From NCBI GenBank assembly GCA_020881915.1, contig JAJFPB010000007.1, positions 2,356,001-2,420,000 on the forward strand: a stretch of DNA of 64,000 nucleotides. The letters run 5' to 3'. The first letter of the stretch is position 1. Every line of letters begins with the position of its first letter. The notes beneath the pieces are model-generated. The model was not told the origin of the DNA. It did no database searches and saw nothing but the letters and a program-made list of their open reading frames with translations. Made by a program: the position numbers and the translations under genes. The DNA is from Paramyrothecium sp. XJ0827. Its lineage: Eukaryota; Ascomycota; Sordariomycetes; Hypocreales; Stachybotryaceae. Shown in pieces: positions 1-11,546 of the stretch.

Positions 1-1204
1 CCAAATCCTTGACGTCCTTGAAGCTGTCATGAGCTGTACCCCACCCCACCTAGTCAGTTCGCATGAGGAGCTGTTTGGGGCGGCTGACTGACGTCAAACT
101 TCCGTCTTATCCACATCATTATAGGCGCCTCAGCTCATGTGCAACAATTCGATGATGCTACGGGCGGTATTCTCCAAACCCCTTGAGAAAGGGCTCTCGG
201 TTATGGAACCCTCAATGCGTTGCACGACCAATAAATCAGATGTCCTTTTTAGGTTCTACAGTGCTGCCGGCCTTGCTCGCGATCTTCAACCGAACGTTAC
301 TTCGCTGCCAAAACTGCATCGACACAATTACATTACGGAAACCAGCACCACACTAACTTTCTCCACAGAGGCAAAGTCCTCAGATTAATTCAGAGGACCT
401 CATATGCTAGGAGAAAATACTTTTATCCCAGGGCCTGGATGTTGTATTGGCCTTGACTCTGACTATGCCCCCCAGCGATTGGAGAAAATGCATCATCTAC
501 TGTAAAGTATCCTTGAAGATGTAAGGTGAGAAGCAGATGCTTTTCAACAAAACGTAAATCGCCTGTAATGTAAAAACATAAGAAAGACTGAAATGAAAGA
601 AAAACGGAGGATTCATGTAGGACCGCGCCAATTCTGTACCTACATCTGAAAATGAAAGGTACCTAGCAGCACACCCACCGTATTTTAAAAGGAATAAAAC
701 AGTAATATCACCGTTTTGATCGCTGAATAGACTAACCATAATCCTAACCAGTGATCAAAACGGCGATATTAGTATTTTGTCCCTGACGAGACAACTGGGG
801 TTGGGCTCATAGGTAACCAAATAGCCCGGTATTTATGCCTGGAATGTATCGAAACATTGGAGATGTGACGGCGGCGGCTAAGCATAAGACTAACGCAAGG
901 TAACGTTGGTGCATGCGCATGGTCGCTAGCCGCCCCGTCTCTCCGCCCCGGTCACCCTCCACCAGTACTTAATTATCTACTCCCCGGCCTAGGAAAGAAT
1001 GCTCAACTCTACATGACAGATTGAAGTCGCTCTGCTCTTGGTAACGAGGTTGCGGCATTGCTGTCTCTGCAGATAGCAGCGCTTTCAGATGGCCTCGCCC
1101 AATTAAGCTTCTGACCCGAGGCTAAACGACACCGACTGCGTCGACTTATCGCGAACCCCAACAGCACGGCCTCGACAGCCTTTCGCACAGGAACGTCCTG
1201 GGAG
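1..1204. other. Intergenic region with an inverted repeat
   Basis: I see no supportable gene here. Short open frames at 137-388 (+) and 497-739 (-) have no recognisable protein character and no partner exons. The one structured element is the inverted repeat at about 701-775, listed separately. The last 200 bases are the likely promoter and leader of the gene starting at 1205. Confidence 0.6.
701..775. repeat. Imperfect inverted repeat (hairpin)
   Basis: The left arm at 701-725 and the right arm at about 749-773 are near reverse complements sharing a CCGTTTTGATC core, with a spacer of about 23 bases. Two of the mismatches are G/A transitions. A further weaker match extends outward into A-rich flanks. 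It could be a relic of a small inverted-repeat element or a transcribed hairpin; I could not find a second copy by eye. Confidence 0.6.
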
Positions 1205-3242
1205 ATGATCAGATTCACCTGTGATGAATCTGCCGTCATGGACGACGTCAGAGATGCGGGCGAGCTGGCTCCCGCGGAGGCATCGACCCATGCCACGGGA
1301 AGATCGCCTGTGGCTAAGACTCGGTCCATGTCCGACGGAGGAGGTACACCGTCGAAGCTGTCGCCTTCGCCGCTCATAACCGAGGCTGCTAGGAGGACTT
1401 CCAAGGACGACAGCAACCTCAGAGATCTGATGACTCCCGTCACGCCCCTGCGCACCGAATTCCCCGGCCGAGGCCTCTCTCTGCAGATGCCGCGTCGCGA
1501 CTTCACTCCTCCGCCTGCCACGTCCACCGCCAATGCCAAGCCTGCACCTCTCTCGCCGAAGCTTGATCATTCACAGATCTATGCCTCCCCTACAAACATA
1601 CTCCCACGCCGGTCGCGAGGCCTTGACTTCTCGCGAGCCGCCACAAGCCTTCACCACTCCATCCTCGCCGAGCAATCCTCCCCCGACTCGTCGCCGACGA
1701 TTGGGGGAGGACGTGCCATGAACATACCGCATCCGATGCGCAGGCCGGACTATGCAGGCCCAGAGCAGACATCCTCGTCGTTGTGGTCTATGATGGGGAA
1801 TCAGGAGAAAATGCACATCAGCGGCTCGTTAGGCAGTACTAACGCAATAGGGTCCGATTCATCGAGTTCCTCCGACGAAGACGATATCATGGATGAGGAC
1901 ACGGACGAAGCATACGTAACCACTCCTCAAGTCTCCAAGACAGCTTATCCCTTGGGGCAACACGGAGTCGGCGGGCCGTTTGGGTCTCCCGCCATGAGTA
2001 GTTTGGCTAGTTTCCAGCAAAGGCAGCGCCCACGGAAACAGACCAAGAAGAAGCTCCGGGGACCTTTCGGCTTGGGCTTCGGCAGCAACCCAGCAGCCAT
2101 CTCAAAATCGCCTCCCGGTAATTCTGCGCATGCGAGGAGAGAAAGCATCAGCTGGCAGGCGAACCAACTACACATATCCAGTGGTGACACGGATGACAAC
2201 GCGAGACTCAGCGATGCAGATGCACCGAATGGAGACGGGCAGAGAAATGTCGTCCGGCGAGTAGTGACTAGACGAGGGAATCTTCTGGTAAGCTCATATT
2301 ACCTACTCCCTTTTTTGACAACAGCTTGTTGATACTGACGTCTCCCAGCCAAAGACAAGGACGTTTGCGCGAATCCGAGCAGCCCTGCTCGAAGAAGGAG
2401 CGCCGGCCGAAGCCGAGTTTCGACGTGAAGCAGAAGTGGTAAAGCAGGTCCGTGAAAGCGACGTTGACCTGGAGCCGAGGATCCCTACAGCGGCGTCCGA
2501 CGCACCTCCGGCCAGCACAGCGCTGTCGTCTCCAAATATGAACACGAACCAGGAGTCCTTGGACGACATACCCGAGGACGACATGATGGGGGATTTGGCA
2601 AATGGTCTATCAAGCAGCTTTAAGCAGCAAGCTATGAAGAATTCTAAGGGCAAGAACTTCTGGGACACCTTTTCCGAATCCAGCAGCATTGGCGGCACCC
2701 GAACGACACCCCCTCCGCCGGCCTTCCTCCCTCGCGGTTCCTCGTCCGGCGTGAGCGAGGACGTCGCTATGGATTCGCCGTCGCTAGCTGGCCCGCCAGG
2801 CTTCTCGGTAGGAGTGCCGTCGTTAAGCCGTGCCGAATCTCAGCGATCTGACACGCCACAGAACTTCTCGAACAACCACGGACCGCAGCCACCGACTGCC
2901 GCGGAGATCACCCGCCGGATCAACAGCAAACGACGTCGAGACGACGACTACTTTGACCCGATAGGCTTCAAGCGGCGAGCCGTGAGCCCGGGCCTGAGCG
3001 TGCACAACTCGCCCATCATGCAGAGCCCTCTGCAGCGAGACTCGATCCCCTGGGGCTCGCGGCCTGGGAGCAACGGTGGCGATAGGGGAGGCAGCAGCGC
3101 CCAGAGCGAATCAGGAAGCATGAGCGGGACGCCTGCGACTAATGGAAACAGCAATGGAGGGCGTGTCAACAGCAAGGGGAGGATCGGGTTCCAAGGCATG
3201 GTCGATACTAATGATGGTATCATGCGGATGAGCATTGAATGA
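1205..3242 (+). CDS. Conserved fungal protein, largely disordered, probably nuclear; function unknown
   Basis: There are two exons, 1205-2287 and 2349-3242, giving 658 residues. The 61-base intron starts GTAAGC, ends CCCAG and has a TACTGAC branch site. The junction is in phase and joins NLL to PKTRTFARIRAALLEEGAP, the most conserved-looking block (about residues 359-377). The protein is rich in Ser, Pro and Thr. An acidic Ser/Asp run lies near residues 219-235 and two basic clusters lie near KQTKKK and SKRRRDDD, which could be nuclear localisation signals. Many SP/TP dipeptides suggest phosphorylation by proline-directed kinases, which is inference. An in-frame ATG at 1238 is an alternative start. 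I do not recognise a named family; a cell-cycle or transcription co-regulator role would be a guess. Confidence 0.8.
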
Positions 3243-3714
3243 GGTTGAAGGGAGAGGATCTGGTCGCTGCTGGCTGAACGGGCGCAACATACTCGGGCTT
3301 CTTTGTAAAAGGTCGGGTCTACTTGTACTTTACTGATGCATTTTGGAGGCGTTACATGGATGGTTAGGAGTTATGGGGCGAAGGAAGTGTTTACGAGGTT
3401 GAGCCTCTGTTAAAATGACACGCTCAGCCGATGGATTAAGGTGGAGTAAATTTATTGAATATGATTCAAAGCAATAATCTTGACTTCCACCGATGCTCGT
3501 CGACTGACCCATGAGCAGTACACGACCATTTTCGCGCTGTCGAATTCAACTTGGTATCTAACCCAAACGCCCAGAAAGGATGAACCAGCTGGCAGAGTCC
3601 ACATGGCCGCCACCTCGTTTACGATGACAAAGAGGATAATGACAACGACTCCCCAACGCCGTGCCCGTCGCCTTGGCTCACAGATGTCCCCGGCCGGTCG
3701 CCGCCGGGGTAGCC
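3243..3714. other. Intergenic region between convergent genes
   Basis: This holds the 3' ends of the + gene ending at 3242 and the - gene ending at 3715. I see no further gene or repeat. Confidence 0.6.
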
Positions 3715-4452
3715 CTACTCGACCCCGACGCCCTCCTCGGGGACCCTGAGCGTGCCCAGCTTGTCGTCCAGCCACCGGGACAGCTCGGCCGCATGCCTCC
3801 GCAGGGACACGACGGCGGCGGCGGCTGTGCTCTCGAGGCTGGCGGTGGTCTGGCCGCCAACGCTGATGAGGCTTTCAACTTCGCTGGGGCTGCCAGGTCC
3901 CTGCGGGACGGGGGCTTCGCCATTTTCGTTGTGGGCGTGCTGGGCATGGTGCTGGTCTTGATCTCCCGAGGCGGGGCCAATGCAGACGAAGAGCAAGCCG
4001 CATTTGAGGCGGCGAATGACGACGGTGCCGCCGCTCAGCTGGACAGTTATGGTGCCGGGCTTGGTGGGACTTCTCCTCCGAGACGTGCGCGCTGCAATGG
4101 CAGCGTCCCTGGCAACACCGCCATCATCGTCTGCAATATCGTCGTCGTCCTCATCCTCGTCAGCGCCCGCAGTCGTCGGCAGGGGTGAGCCAGGTCCGGG
4201 ATCGGGCGTGTCGGAGCCGGGTAGGGCAGAGGGCACTGCGACGGAGGAAGAGGTGTGGATGGCGAACAGCGAGGCCGCGACGGTGGCGTGGGTGCGGAGG
4301 ATCGAGACGGGATGCGGGCTGGCGTGGGCGAGGAGCTTCCCGTGGGAGGTGGTGAGGAGCAGCGTGGGCAGCTGAGGGCTCTGGTTGGCGTGGAGGAAGG
4401 CCGTGAGACGCTTGGTGAGGAGGAGGGGAGGCGTGGAGCTTGGAACCGCCAT
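3715..4452 (-). CDS. Roadblock/LC7-type (LAMTOR2-like) protein
   Basis: This is a single exon of 245 residues starting at the ATG at 4452. The N-terminal block (LTKRLTAFLHAN, then PTLLLTTSHGKLLAHASP) and the C-terminal block (QLSGGTVVIRRLKCGLLFVC, then a long helix) resemble the fold elements of LAMTOR2/MAPBPIP. That is a small roadblock-domain scaffold of the Ragulator/EGO complex, which anchors Rag GTPases to the lysosome or vacuole for TORC1 signalling. Animal LAMTOR2 is about 125 residues. Here the domain is split by an acidic low-complexity insert (about residues 92-110, with runs of Asp/Glu) and a second His/Asn-containing linker near 160-175. Assignment rests on pattern similarity only; another roadblock family member is possible. 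Confidence 0.6.
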   Translation of the reverse strand: MAVPSSTPPLLLTKRLTAFLHANQSPQLPTLLLTTSHGKLLAHASPHPVSILRTHATVAASLFAIHTSSSVAVPSALPGSDTPDPGPGSPLPTTAGADEDEDDDDIADDDGGVARDAAIAARTSRRRSPTKPGTITVQLSGGTVVIRRLKCGLLFVCIGPASGDQDQHHAQHAHNENGEAPVPQGPGSPSEVESLISVGGQTTASLESTAAAAVVSLRRHAAELSRWLDDKLGTLRVPEEGVGVE

Positions 4453-5258
4453 TGGATGATGTTACCGAGGCTCTTGGGAGGAAAAAGCGCGCAGATTCGG
4501 TCGAACAGGAATTGTCGCTGGTAACGTGGTCTAACGCGGCGTACGTGCTGGCTGAGCAATATCGAGCGTCGTGGAAACGGCCACGAGGTTGGCGTAGCCT
4601 TGGACGAACGAGGGTCCCTGCGGATGAAAATGTCCGAGGACGGAAGCGAGTCTCGTGCGCGTCCAGGGGCGAGAAACGAGACAGAATGAAGAGAGAGCAG
4701 CCGGGGCGCGGCGTGGAGTGAGCGAGGGTTGGCAGACCGACAGCACAATGCTCCAAACGTCCGTCCGAAAAAGTGCGCTGGGCCGGTACGTCAGTGTTGA
4801 AGCAGCTGCGTTTGGGCCGGCAGCGCCATCGCGACGAGCGAAGCGGAGTAGTTCGGCTGGATAGTGGGGTTGCTCGAAAGAGCTTCCTCGCTTTGGGCGG
4901 GTTTGCCAGGCTGGTTCGTCTTGGAGGCCCCGGTAAATGTGGGGGGACAACTCTGTAAAGCTTCGACTTACCTACTATAGTACCTCACGGCAGCGTATCT
5001 GAGGTACTTTATATGAAGTACTCAAAACTCTCAACTGGCTCGTAATCTCTATCCGTACCTGCACCACGAGTACCTGACGTGACGGCAGGTACATCATGCA
5101 AGGTACTACCTTGGCTCAAGCTTTGAATAACATGCACCTTGCTTCATCTCAAATGCGATGGTTTTGGGAAATGGAATAAAAAGAAGAAGAAGAATGAGAG
5201 GGGAAAAGTATGACGCGAAACTTTGCTGAGCAAATCAACAATCAACACGGTCGGATTT
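4453..5258. promoter_or_regulatory. Intergenic region upstream of the LAMTOR2-like gene, with a GTACC palindrome
   Basis: No gene is supportable. At 4979-5008 a perfect 9-base inverted repeat (AGTACCTCA / TGAGGTACT, 12-base spacer) sits in an AT-richer stretch. Several more GTACC/GGTAC words follow to about 5105. The region contains the promoter of the - strand gene starting at 4452 and the 3' flank of the kinase-like gene ending at 5259. Confidence 0.5.
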
Positions 5259-6669
5259 TCAAACTCGAGACATGACTCCCGCAACCCTGTCCTGTTCCTT
5301 GACCCGTCTTTGGTGCTCTCTCTCCCGGTCTGCTTCCACCTCATCATCGACATCTCGATAGGCCTTCCCTTCTGCAGTGTCCTCCCTCCAGCGCCTGAAC
5401 CCGTACTCGCACTCATCTGCGATGCCCATTGCGCTGGTCAAGGCACGATGACCAGACACGCCGTGGCCTTCGAGGTCTAGCAAGAGCTTCACATGGTGTC
5501 GAAGCCACCAAGAGTAATGAGCTCTTGCGAGGTACGAGTCGACGTTGACGGTGCGCTCGACGCACTCTCCCCCACCACATAATCTGCGAAATGATATGGG
5601 GTGTTCGCACTCGGCTTCAGGAACGTGGCTGCAGCCGCCATTGACGCATTTACAGTTGTCGTTCATGTCAACATGATTCTGGAGGCAACCGCCATCTTGT
5701 CCGCATCGTTGCACATGCGAGCCGTCATGCGTCTTGCAACAGTAGGTAAGTGCCTGTCCCGTCATCATCCTGAAAATGATGACACCAATGGATAGGATTT
5801 CGTCGGCCAGTGTGTATGGCTGCTCGTCCTGTCCGACATTAGCTTATGCATTACGGGGATTCATTTCAGAATCTCACCCATGACAAGCTTCTATTCTTCT
5901 GAGCCAGGTTTGATGCTATGCTCTGTGAGTGCTGCCAGCCTTTGCGTGAAGCCACCGCTACGGCCACGAGTCCTTCACTCGCTGCATCCTCAGGGATATC
6001 CAAGACGTGGTTTGTTAGGACTGCGTTTGTAAATTGGCCAATCTTACAAAGCCCATATGTCTCTTTGCCCTGAGGATGCTGCAGGAAGACGTTCTTCGGC
6101 TCGACGTCTCGGTGAAGAATCGGATTCCAGTCTTCATCCAGAGAAACCCAGGCTCGCAACTTGCCGTGACGGTCAAACGCCCGCCGCTTGCCGTCGTGCA
6201 AGAAAACGACAGCCCTCAACAATGACCGGAGAACGTGCCAGCACAGCGATTCAGGTAGGTAGTGTTGATCACGATCCTGTTGTTGGGGGTGCGTCGAGAA
6301 GAGAAAATCTAGATTCCCAGCATCACAAAATTCCCAGACAGCCCATGAATGCGCCCTCGGATCATCCTTAGTTGCAGGATGTTCGCGCTTGACATAGCCG
6401 AGGAGTGAAACGAGGTTCTCATGATTGAGGATTTGGCTCACACTCGACAGCATCCTTGGATCAGACAGAAGTTTGCGATGGGCCACTCGTTCTACATTGT
6501 CGTCGTTCGAGTCGTTGACTTCGAAGTCGCCAATTAGAGGCTTTTTGACCCGCCGAGCAATGAGCTGGTCGCGGAAAGGATCATGAACTCGTCTGGCAAG
6601 CCACACATCGGCATCGACCTGCTTGGTGAGCTTGACCGTGCTTGCGATGGAATCAAGTGCAGGGTCCAT
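5259..6669 (-). CDS. Protein-kinase-like protein, probable pseudokinase with Cys-rich C-lobe insertion
   Basis: There are two exons on the minus strand, 6669-5878 and 5828-5259, giving 453 residues. The 49-base intron (GTGAGA to GGACAG, with a GCTAATG branch) is in phase and restores continuity from NRSLSW to DEQPYTLADEILSIGVIIF, a clear kinase subdomain IX. The catalytic loop reads HRDVEPKN (about residue 211), so the usual lysine of HRDxKxxN is Glu. The DFG position reads KIGQF, so the metal-binding Asp is Gln. No glycine-rich loop is visible at the N-terminus. After subdomain IX the C-lobe carries at least nine cysteines within about 55 residues. Loss of several catalytic residues favours a pseudokinase. 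I chose the ATG at 6669 because upstream residues in frame look non-coding. Confidence 0.65.
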
Positions 6670-7122
6670 TACTGTTACCCAGATTTGTGTTACGAGTTTA
6701 CTGTAATTAAATGTAGCGGCGATTGGGATGCAATGGTGAGAGTTGAGGAGCCCCTTACTTGACGCTGGCACATAAGAGTGATATAGACAATCATATTCAC
6801 TATAGCATCGGTGCCTGGAAAACATTAGGACAAAGGAAATTCTCGAATGGTATAGTACTGTATCATGAACATGAGTTATCTTCTCGCACGCTCGACACCA
6901 TTGCTGGCACTTGCGCCAACAGGTGTCCTTTGTTGGCGAAATGCCCTCGTCTTGCACATTTCCAGCACGGAAAACGAAGGACCGGTAATTTGTGTTAAGT
7001 CGAGTTCGCTTCTCGGCCTTTCGCCGGAGATGATTAGAGCAAAGGCCACGCAGCTATCCCAGACAGTCCACGAACCGGAGAGGGATACTGCCGTCCCAGT
7101 TCGTGTCGGCAACGGCGCTTAG
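6670..7122. other. Intergenic region
   Basis: This is the probable promoter of the kinase-like gene starting at 6669. The reading frame of that gene stays open upstream for about 96 codons, but the sequence is not protein-like. I see nothing else. Confidence 0.5.
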
Positions 7123-7804
7123 CTACAGCGTCGAAACAAACAGACACTGACGCACACCAAAGACTTCTTCTGACATCAGAGATGACCGGGCACCACTCAT
7201 CAAGCTTGGTACCTTTCGTCTGTGCTGGTTTGAAAAGAGCGGGTATAAGTCTGAACTATCTACGGGGCCACTGTAGTTGGGGCCAGTCCATTGTCTCTTG
7301 TACACAAGAGCGCGCGCGTCTGGTGTTACAGAAGCCGAAGCCAGGGTTTCAAAGGCGACTTGTCTTGGAAGCGCTGATCGGCGACCAACGAAAAGCAAAT
7401 GTGTGCCTGCTGTAACTGCGTCTGTCAGAAACAGACCGGCAAGAGTATGCCGAAGATGAACGCTTGGCACCCCGGGTGGGCTCGTCCCAGCCTTTCGTCA
7501 GATGTTCTAAGCGCGTCCGTCCAGGTAGCAATGGCGGCAAAGCAACTCGACTGTTGCTCGCATCGCTAGGGGTTGCAGCGTCAACATACAGCACCACAGC
7601 GTCAAGTGCCTCGCAATAAGTGGCGCGATAAGCGGGTGCCACATATGGTGGGCCGACGAGAAGGACTCGCATGGCGATTGCATGAACGTCAGCGCGAAGG
7701 GACTCGCCAGCAGTCGGCCCCGGCAGAGCCGTGAGGAGGGCTGCCCGCCAGAAAATGAACTGCTCCTCTAGGCACTTTACCTGGGGGGAGGCACTTTGAA
7801 ACAT
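7123..7804 (-). pseudogene. Doubtful gene: two protein-like frames separated by a frameshift or a weak intron
   Basis: From the ATG at 7804 a frame of good protein character runs to about 7471 (ending near GWDEPTR). A second frame runs from there to the stop at 7123, containing LRHTLAGLFLTDAV and LLFVGRRSALPRQ. They are offset by one base at the G run 7470-7473. A single-base deletion there would join them. Alternatively an intron with a weak GTGCCA donor at 7470 and an acceptor at TGACAG (49 bases) or CAGCAG (64 bases) joins them in phase. I do not recognise the product. It may be a decayed gene, a sequencing slip or a real spliced gene. Confidence 0.35.
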
Positions 7805-9026
7805 GGGTTGGCCGAGGGCCAATCACGCGACCGTCCAGTCCGAAGGAAGACATTCCCAAACCGCCATCCGCCAGCGCTAGGCCGCGAACGGGAAAGCTGG
7901 CTGGGCACGTCCCCTTCTGGTGGGCAACCCCCGCGTCGAAAAGACCCGTTGCTGCTAATTCTAGCGGGCCCCAGGGCAGATTTAGGTACCTTTCGTCGGG
8001 GGTGGTGCACGATCCGCTGCGTCCTTCTGAGAGGTACCGTAGGACAGAATCGTGGACGGCCAGCCAGTTCCTTCGAAGCAGGCCTCAACCCCCCTGACCT
8101 CCGTCCTGTCTGAGAGCGATAGCAGTCCCCGTCTTGGTTGTCGACCCCCTCTTTTCTCTACCTGACTATATCCTATTTGATGTGTCTGCCCATGTATTAC
8201 TGAGCAGGGACCCCCCGCCGCACCCTCCATCCCAAGTCTCGCGCCCCATCCGTCCCTTTTCATTGTTCTTCTTTCTGCATTCATCCGCCCATTGTCTCGC
8301 CCAAACCACCCGCCAGCCTCCGGCGCGAACGCTCATTCCACTTCCCTTCTTTCGCTCTTTGTCTGTTGGAGACAATTGCTTCATCGAAACCGTCAATCGT
8401 TACCTATTCCTTTTGCGACCGTTCCCGATCGTCTTGCTACTTTCGCATCCATTACCACAGGGCCCGCTTTCAGCCCGTTCTGATACTCGAGCCTAGGTCT
8501 GCAGGGACCACACGGAGAGTCGATCATACGCGACGAGCCTTTTAACCCTCGCCCATCGCCGTCCTCATCGGCACAGACGCAAGGGAAGCCTCGCCTTGGC
8601 CGTTCGATCTTGCGATTGATCAGTTCCTTCGCTGTTGCCGTCGCTCGCCTGCCGGTTTCCAAACATCAGCCCCCTACCTCCTCAGCGACATGCTGTTGCG
8701 GCGCTAGGACTTCGGGAACTTGTGATCTGCGTATCTTGGACACGCAGGGCTACGTCCCGACCTCAGCGTCTGTTTTGCTTCCGCCATCTCCTCCGTACGA
8801 CCCTATATGAGCGTCTCCCAGCTCTAGCTTGTGTCTCGAAACGAAGAGTGTTCAGCACCGTTCCTTCGCAGGCGAGGAACCGACTGGCACTTGACGGCAG
8901 GTCCGCACAAACTTACCGCGCTCGTTCACTGATACCCGACATTCATTTCCCTCATTTCGACACCCGCACCATCCATTTTTTATACATCTATATATTTTTC
9001 GAATCCAACATTGATCGCAGGTCACA
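7805..9026. promoter_or_regulatory. Long pyrimidine-rich leader and promoter of the potassium transporter gene
   Basis: No gene is supportable. From about 8115 to 9020 the + strand is strongly C/T-rich, as is typical of promoters and 5' leaders of highly transcribed filamentous-fungal genes. A TATATATTTTT stretch lies just before the start at 9027. Two copies of GGTACCTTTCGTC occur at about 7208 and 7987. Confidence 0.5.
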
Positions 9027-10870
9027 ATGGGTTGTCTCAGTCACCGCAAAAAGCAGACGGAGGAGCTGGTAGAGACGAAATGGGACTACATCAGTCTCAA
9101 CGACTTCAAAGCCTCGGGTTGTGGCACCCAGTTCGCCTACGGCTACCTTTGGTTCCTCCTACTACTATCTGTCGTCTTCTACGCCGTTGACATCTTCACT
9201 GCTGTCAATTTGCTCGCCTTCAACCGATGGGCGTCCGAGATCAAACCTGCCATTCCTATCGACATTTCAAAATGGATCTTTTCCGTGTGTATCATCCTAT
9301 CTATCATCAACCTCGTATATGAGGGCATCCGCGCCTACCGTGTTATGAAGCGTGGCAATGTTGCAGAGTGCTACTTGGATAGCTTGGCCGTGAGATGGGA
9401 GTCGCTCCGCTTCGGCGGCCAGGGTTGGAAGAGGTTCTTGGTCTTTGCTGAATTGACCAAGAGCAAAAAGGGCACCGAGTATATTGCCTTGTTTACATAC
9501 TTTAGCTTTCAGAGTGAGTTTGTTCCTCATACACGACTCCGGCTGATGCTGACAAGATAACCGCAGGTTGGATTCGCGTCCTTGTATGCTCGGGCCCGCG
9601 TCAGGCTGTCAACGCCCTAACCCTGAAGTCAGTTTATGAGGCCAGATTCAATATCAGCAACGCTTCTGTTGAGGGATCCATCTCCGAGTTTTTCCAGAAG
9701 ATCAAGCTTATCGCCGATGATGACTACCGCCAGGCCGTCATCTTGTCCGGTATGCTCTTCACGTTGGTTATCTGGGCTTTCTCACTCCTCTTCCTCATTG
9801 CGGCCATTCTCTTTTACGTTTGTTTTCTATTTCACTGGATCCCCCGTGCGGACGGTGGCCTCTCCGGCTACTGTGAGCGCAAGGTCAACAAGGCGCTGCG
9901 CAAAATCGTTACGGAAAAGGTCAACAAAGCATTGGCCAAGGGGCAGATGAGGGCCGAGATGAAGAATGGCAAAGAGTTTGGACTGGAACGAGCCGCCACC
10001 CTTCCGACACTTCCCAATGTCGGCATAGCTCAAAGCGACAACCTTCCAAGCATGCCTGTGTTGACGCGCCAGGACACCAATACCACTCTCCCCGCCTACA
10101 CACCCACCGGAGCCACCGCATCTTTTGAGCTTGGTTCCATGGATCAAAAGCGACCGGTGCCATCCCGAACAGGCACCATGTCTTCCGATGCCACCTACTC
10201 GTCGCGAGCTCCTCTTACCGCAGCAGCAGCAGATATGGGATACGGAAGGCCCGCTTCGCCTGCTCCTCGCGTTCCCAACATCGATCCGAGCATCTTCCCT
10301 CCCAGGCCTGGCACTTCCAATTCCCAAAGAAGCATGGCATCTCGGCCTGGTACGAGGCCCAACATGGACTATGCGCACCAGCCCGCATTTGCGGAGAGTC
10401 TCAATGCCGCAAATCTTGGCAGGGGTGCGTCAACTGCGTCACGGCCTCAGGACGGTTACAACAAGCCCCAGGCAAACAATGGCTATCCGGGCTCAAACCC
10501 GGCCGCAAGACAATATACGGCCTACAACCCTGATGAGCGAAATGCCGATGCCCAGTACGGTGCCGATTCGTTCTCGGCGTCACAGTGGGATAATCGTTCG
10601 GAATACTCTTCGCCCGGTGTGATGAACCGTCCGCCCTTTCCGCCCGCAAGAAGTGCCACCGCGCCGATGCCGCCTCGCGGCCCCCAGTATCCGCCCCAGC
10701 GTAACTTGACTGGACCTAACGCTGATTACATGGATCGTGCTCCTACTTCTCACAGCATGAGAGAACCCCGTATGCAGGGCTACAACCAAGCGGGCCAACA
10801 GCAGCCGCAGATGCCGCGAGGACCAGACTATGGCTATGATCTGGAGGGGCAGCGGGATCGCATGTACTAG
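9027..10870 (+). CDS. KCH-type low-affinity potassium transporter (Kch1/Prm6 family)
   Basis: There are two exons, 9027-9513 and 9567-10870, giving 596 residues. The 53-base intron (GTGAGT to CCGCAG) is in phase and joins YFSFQ to SWIRVLV. The N-terminus (MGCLSHRKK) is followed by membrane segments at about residues 39-65, 83-104 and 223-252. A cytoplasmic tail of more than 300 residues is rich in Pro, Ser, Asn and Gln. This layout, with the KWDYISLNDF and RWESLRFGGQGW blocks, matches the fungal KCH family. In yeast its members mediate potassium influx that activates calcium signalling during pheromone or ER-stress responses. The MGC start suggests lipid modification near the N-terminus, which is inference. 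The ATG at 9027 has a good context (CACAATGG). Confidence 0.85.
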
Positions 10871-11546
10871 TAGCGTAGCATCGGGCGGATTGGTTTTGTA
10901 AATTGTGTGGAACTATAATGAGATTACGACCTTTTGAACCGTGGCCGGAGAGCCTAGAGTGAGCGAGCGTGGACTGCAAGCACGCGAGAAGAGAGCTGAG
11001 TTACAGGATAGGTAGCTAAAGCATGATCCTTAATTATCAATCAAGACTTTCGCACTTTTGTGGGATGCTTGTTGACTGTGGAATCTTTGAAATGCAGTCA
11101 TCCAGATTCCTCATCGCTTATCACTCAAACCAGTTCATTTTGCCCTGCTTTGTTGGCCTATTATTGGCTTAGGTCTTCCCCGCTTACTGCTGCATGTTCA
11201 TGGTTTTGGTGGCACAATCATGCCGCAAATGCGCCCTTTGCGTTCTTTGGGGAAAATGATTTGTCACGATCTACATCCAATGGAGCCACAACCTTAATTG
11301 ATGTTTAATCCCAACTGCCCCGTGGCATGGTATAGAACAGCTCTGGAGATTCGTAGCAGCCCTGTTGCCATTATATATCTACTTCATTCTGCAGACGCGT
11401 TCTTCACATCGGTCTGCCTACAGCTTCCATAAATCGAAGCTTGCGCAGAAGGCTCACCTTACATGTTGGTAAACTGGCCATCCTTCCTCTTTGGCCACGT
11501 CCTTCTCACAGAACAACCACCTCCGTCGAATCAAAGCCTCTTCAAC
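10871..11546. promoter_or_regulatory. Intergenic region upstream of the oxidoreductase
   Basis: No gene is seen. A TATATATCT motif lies near 11375, about 170 bases before the chosen start at 11547. The frame is open back to an ATG at 11463, which is a possible earlier start. Confidence 0.5.
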
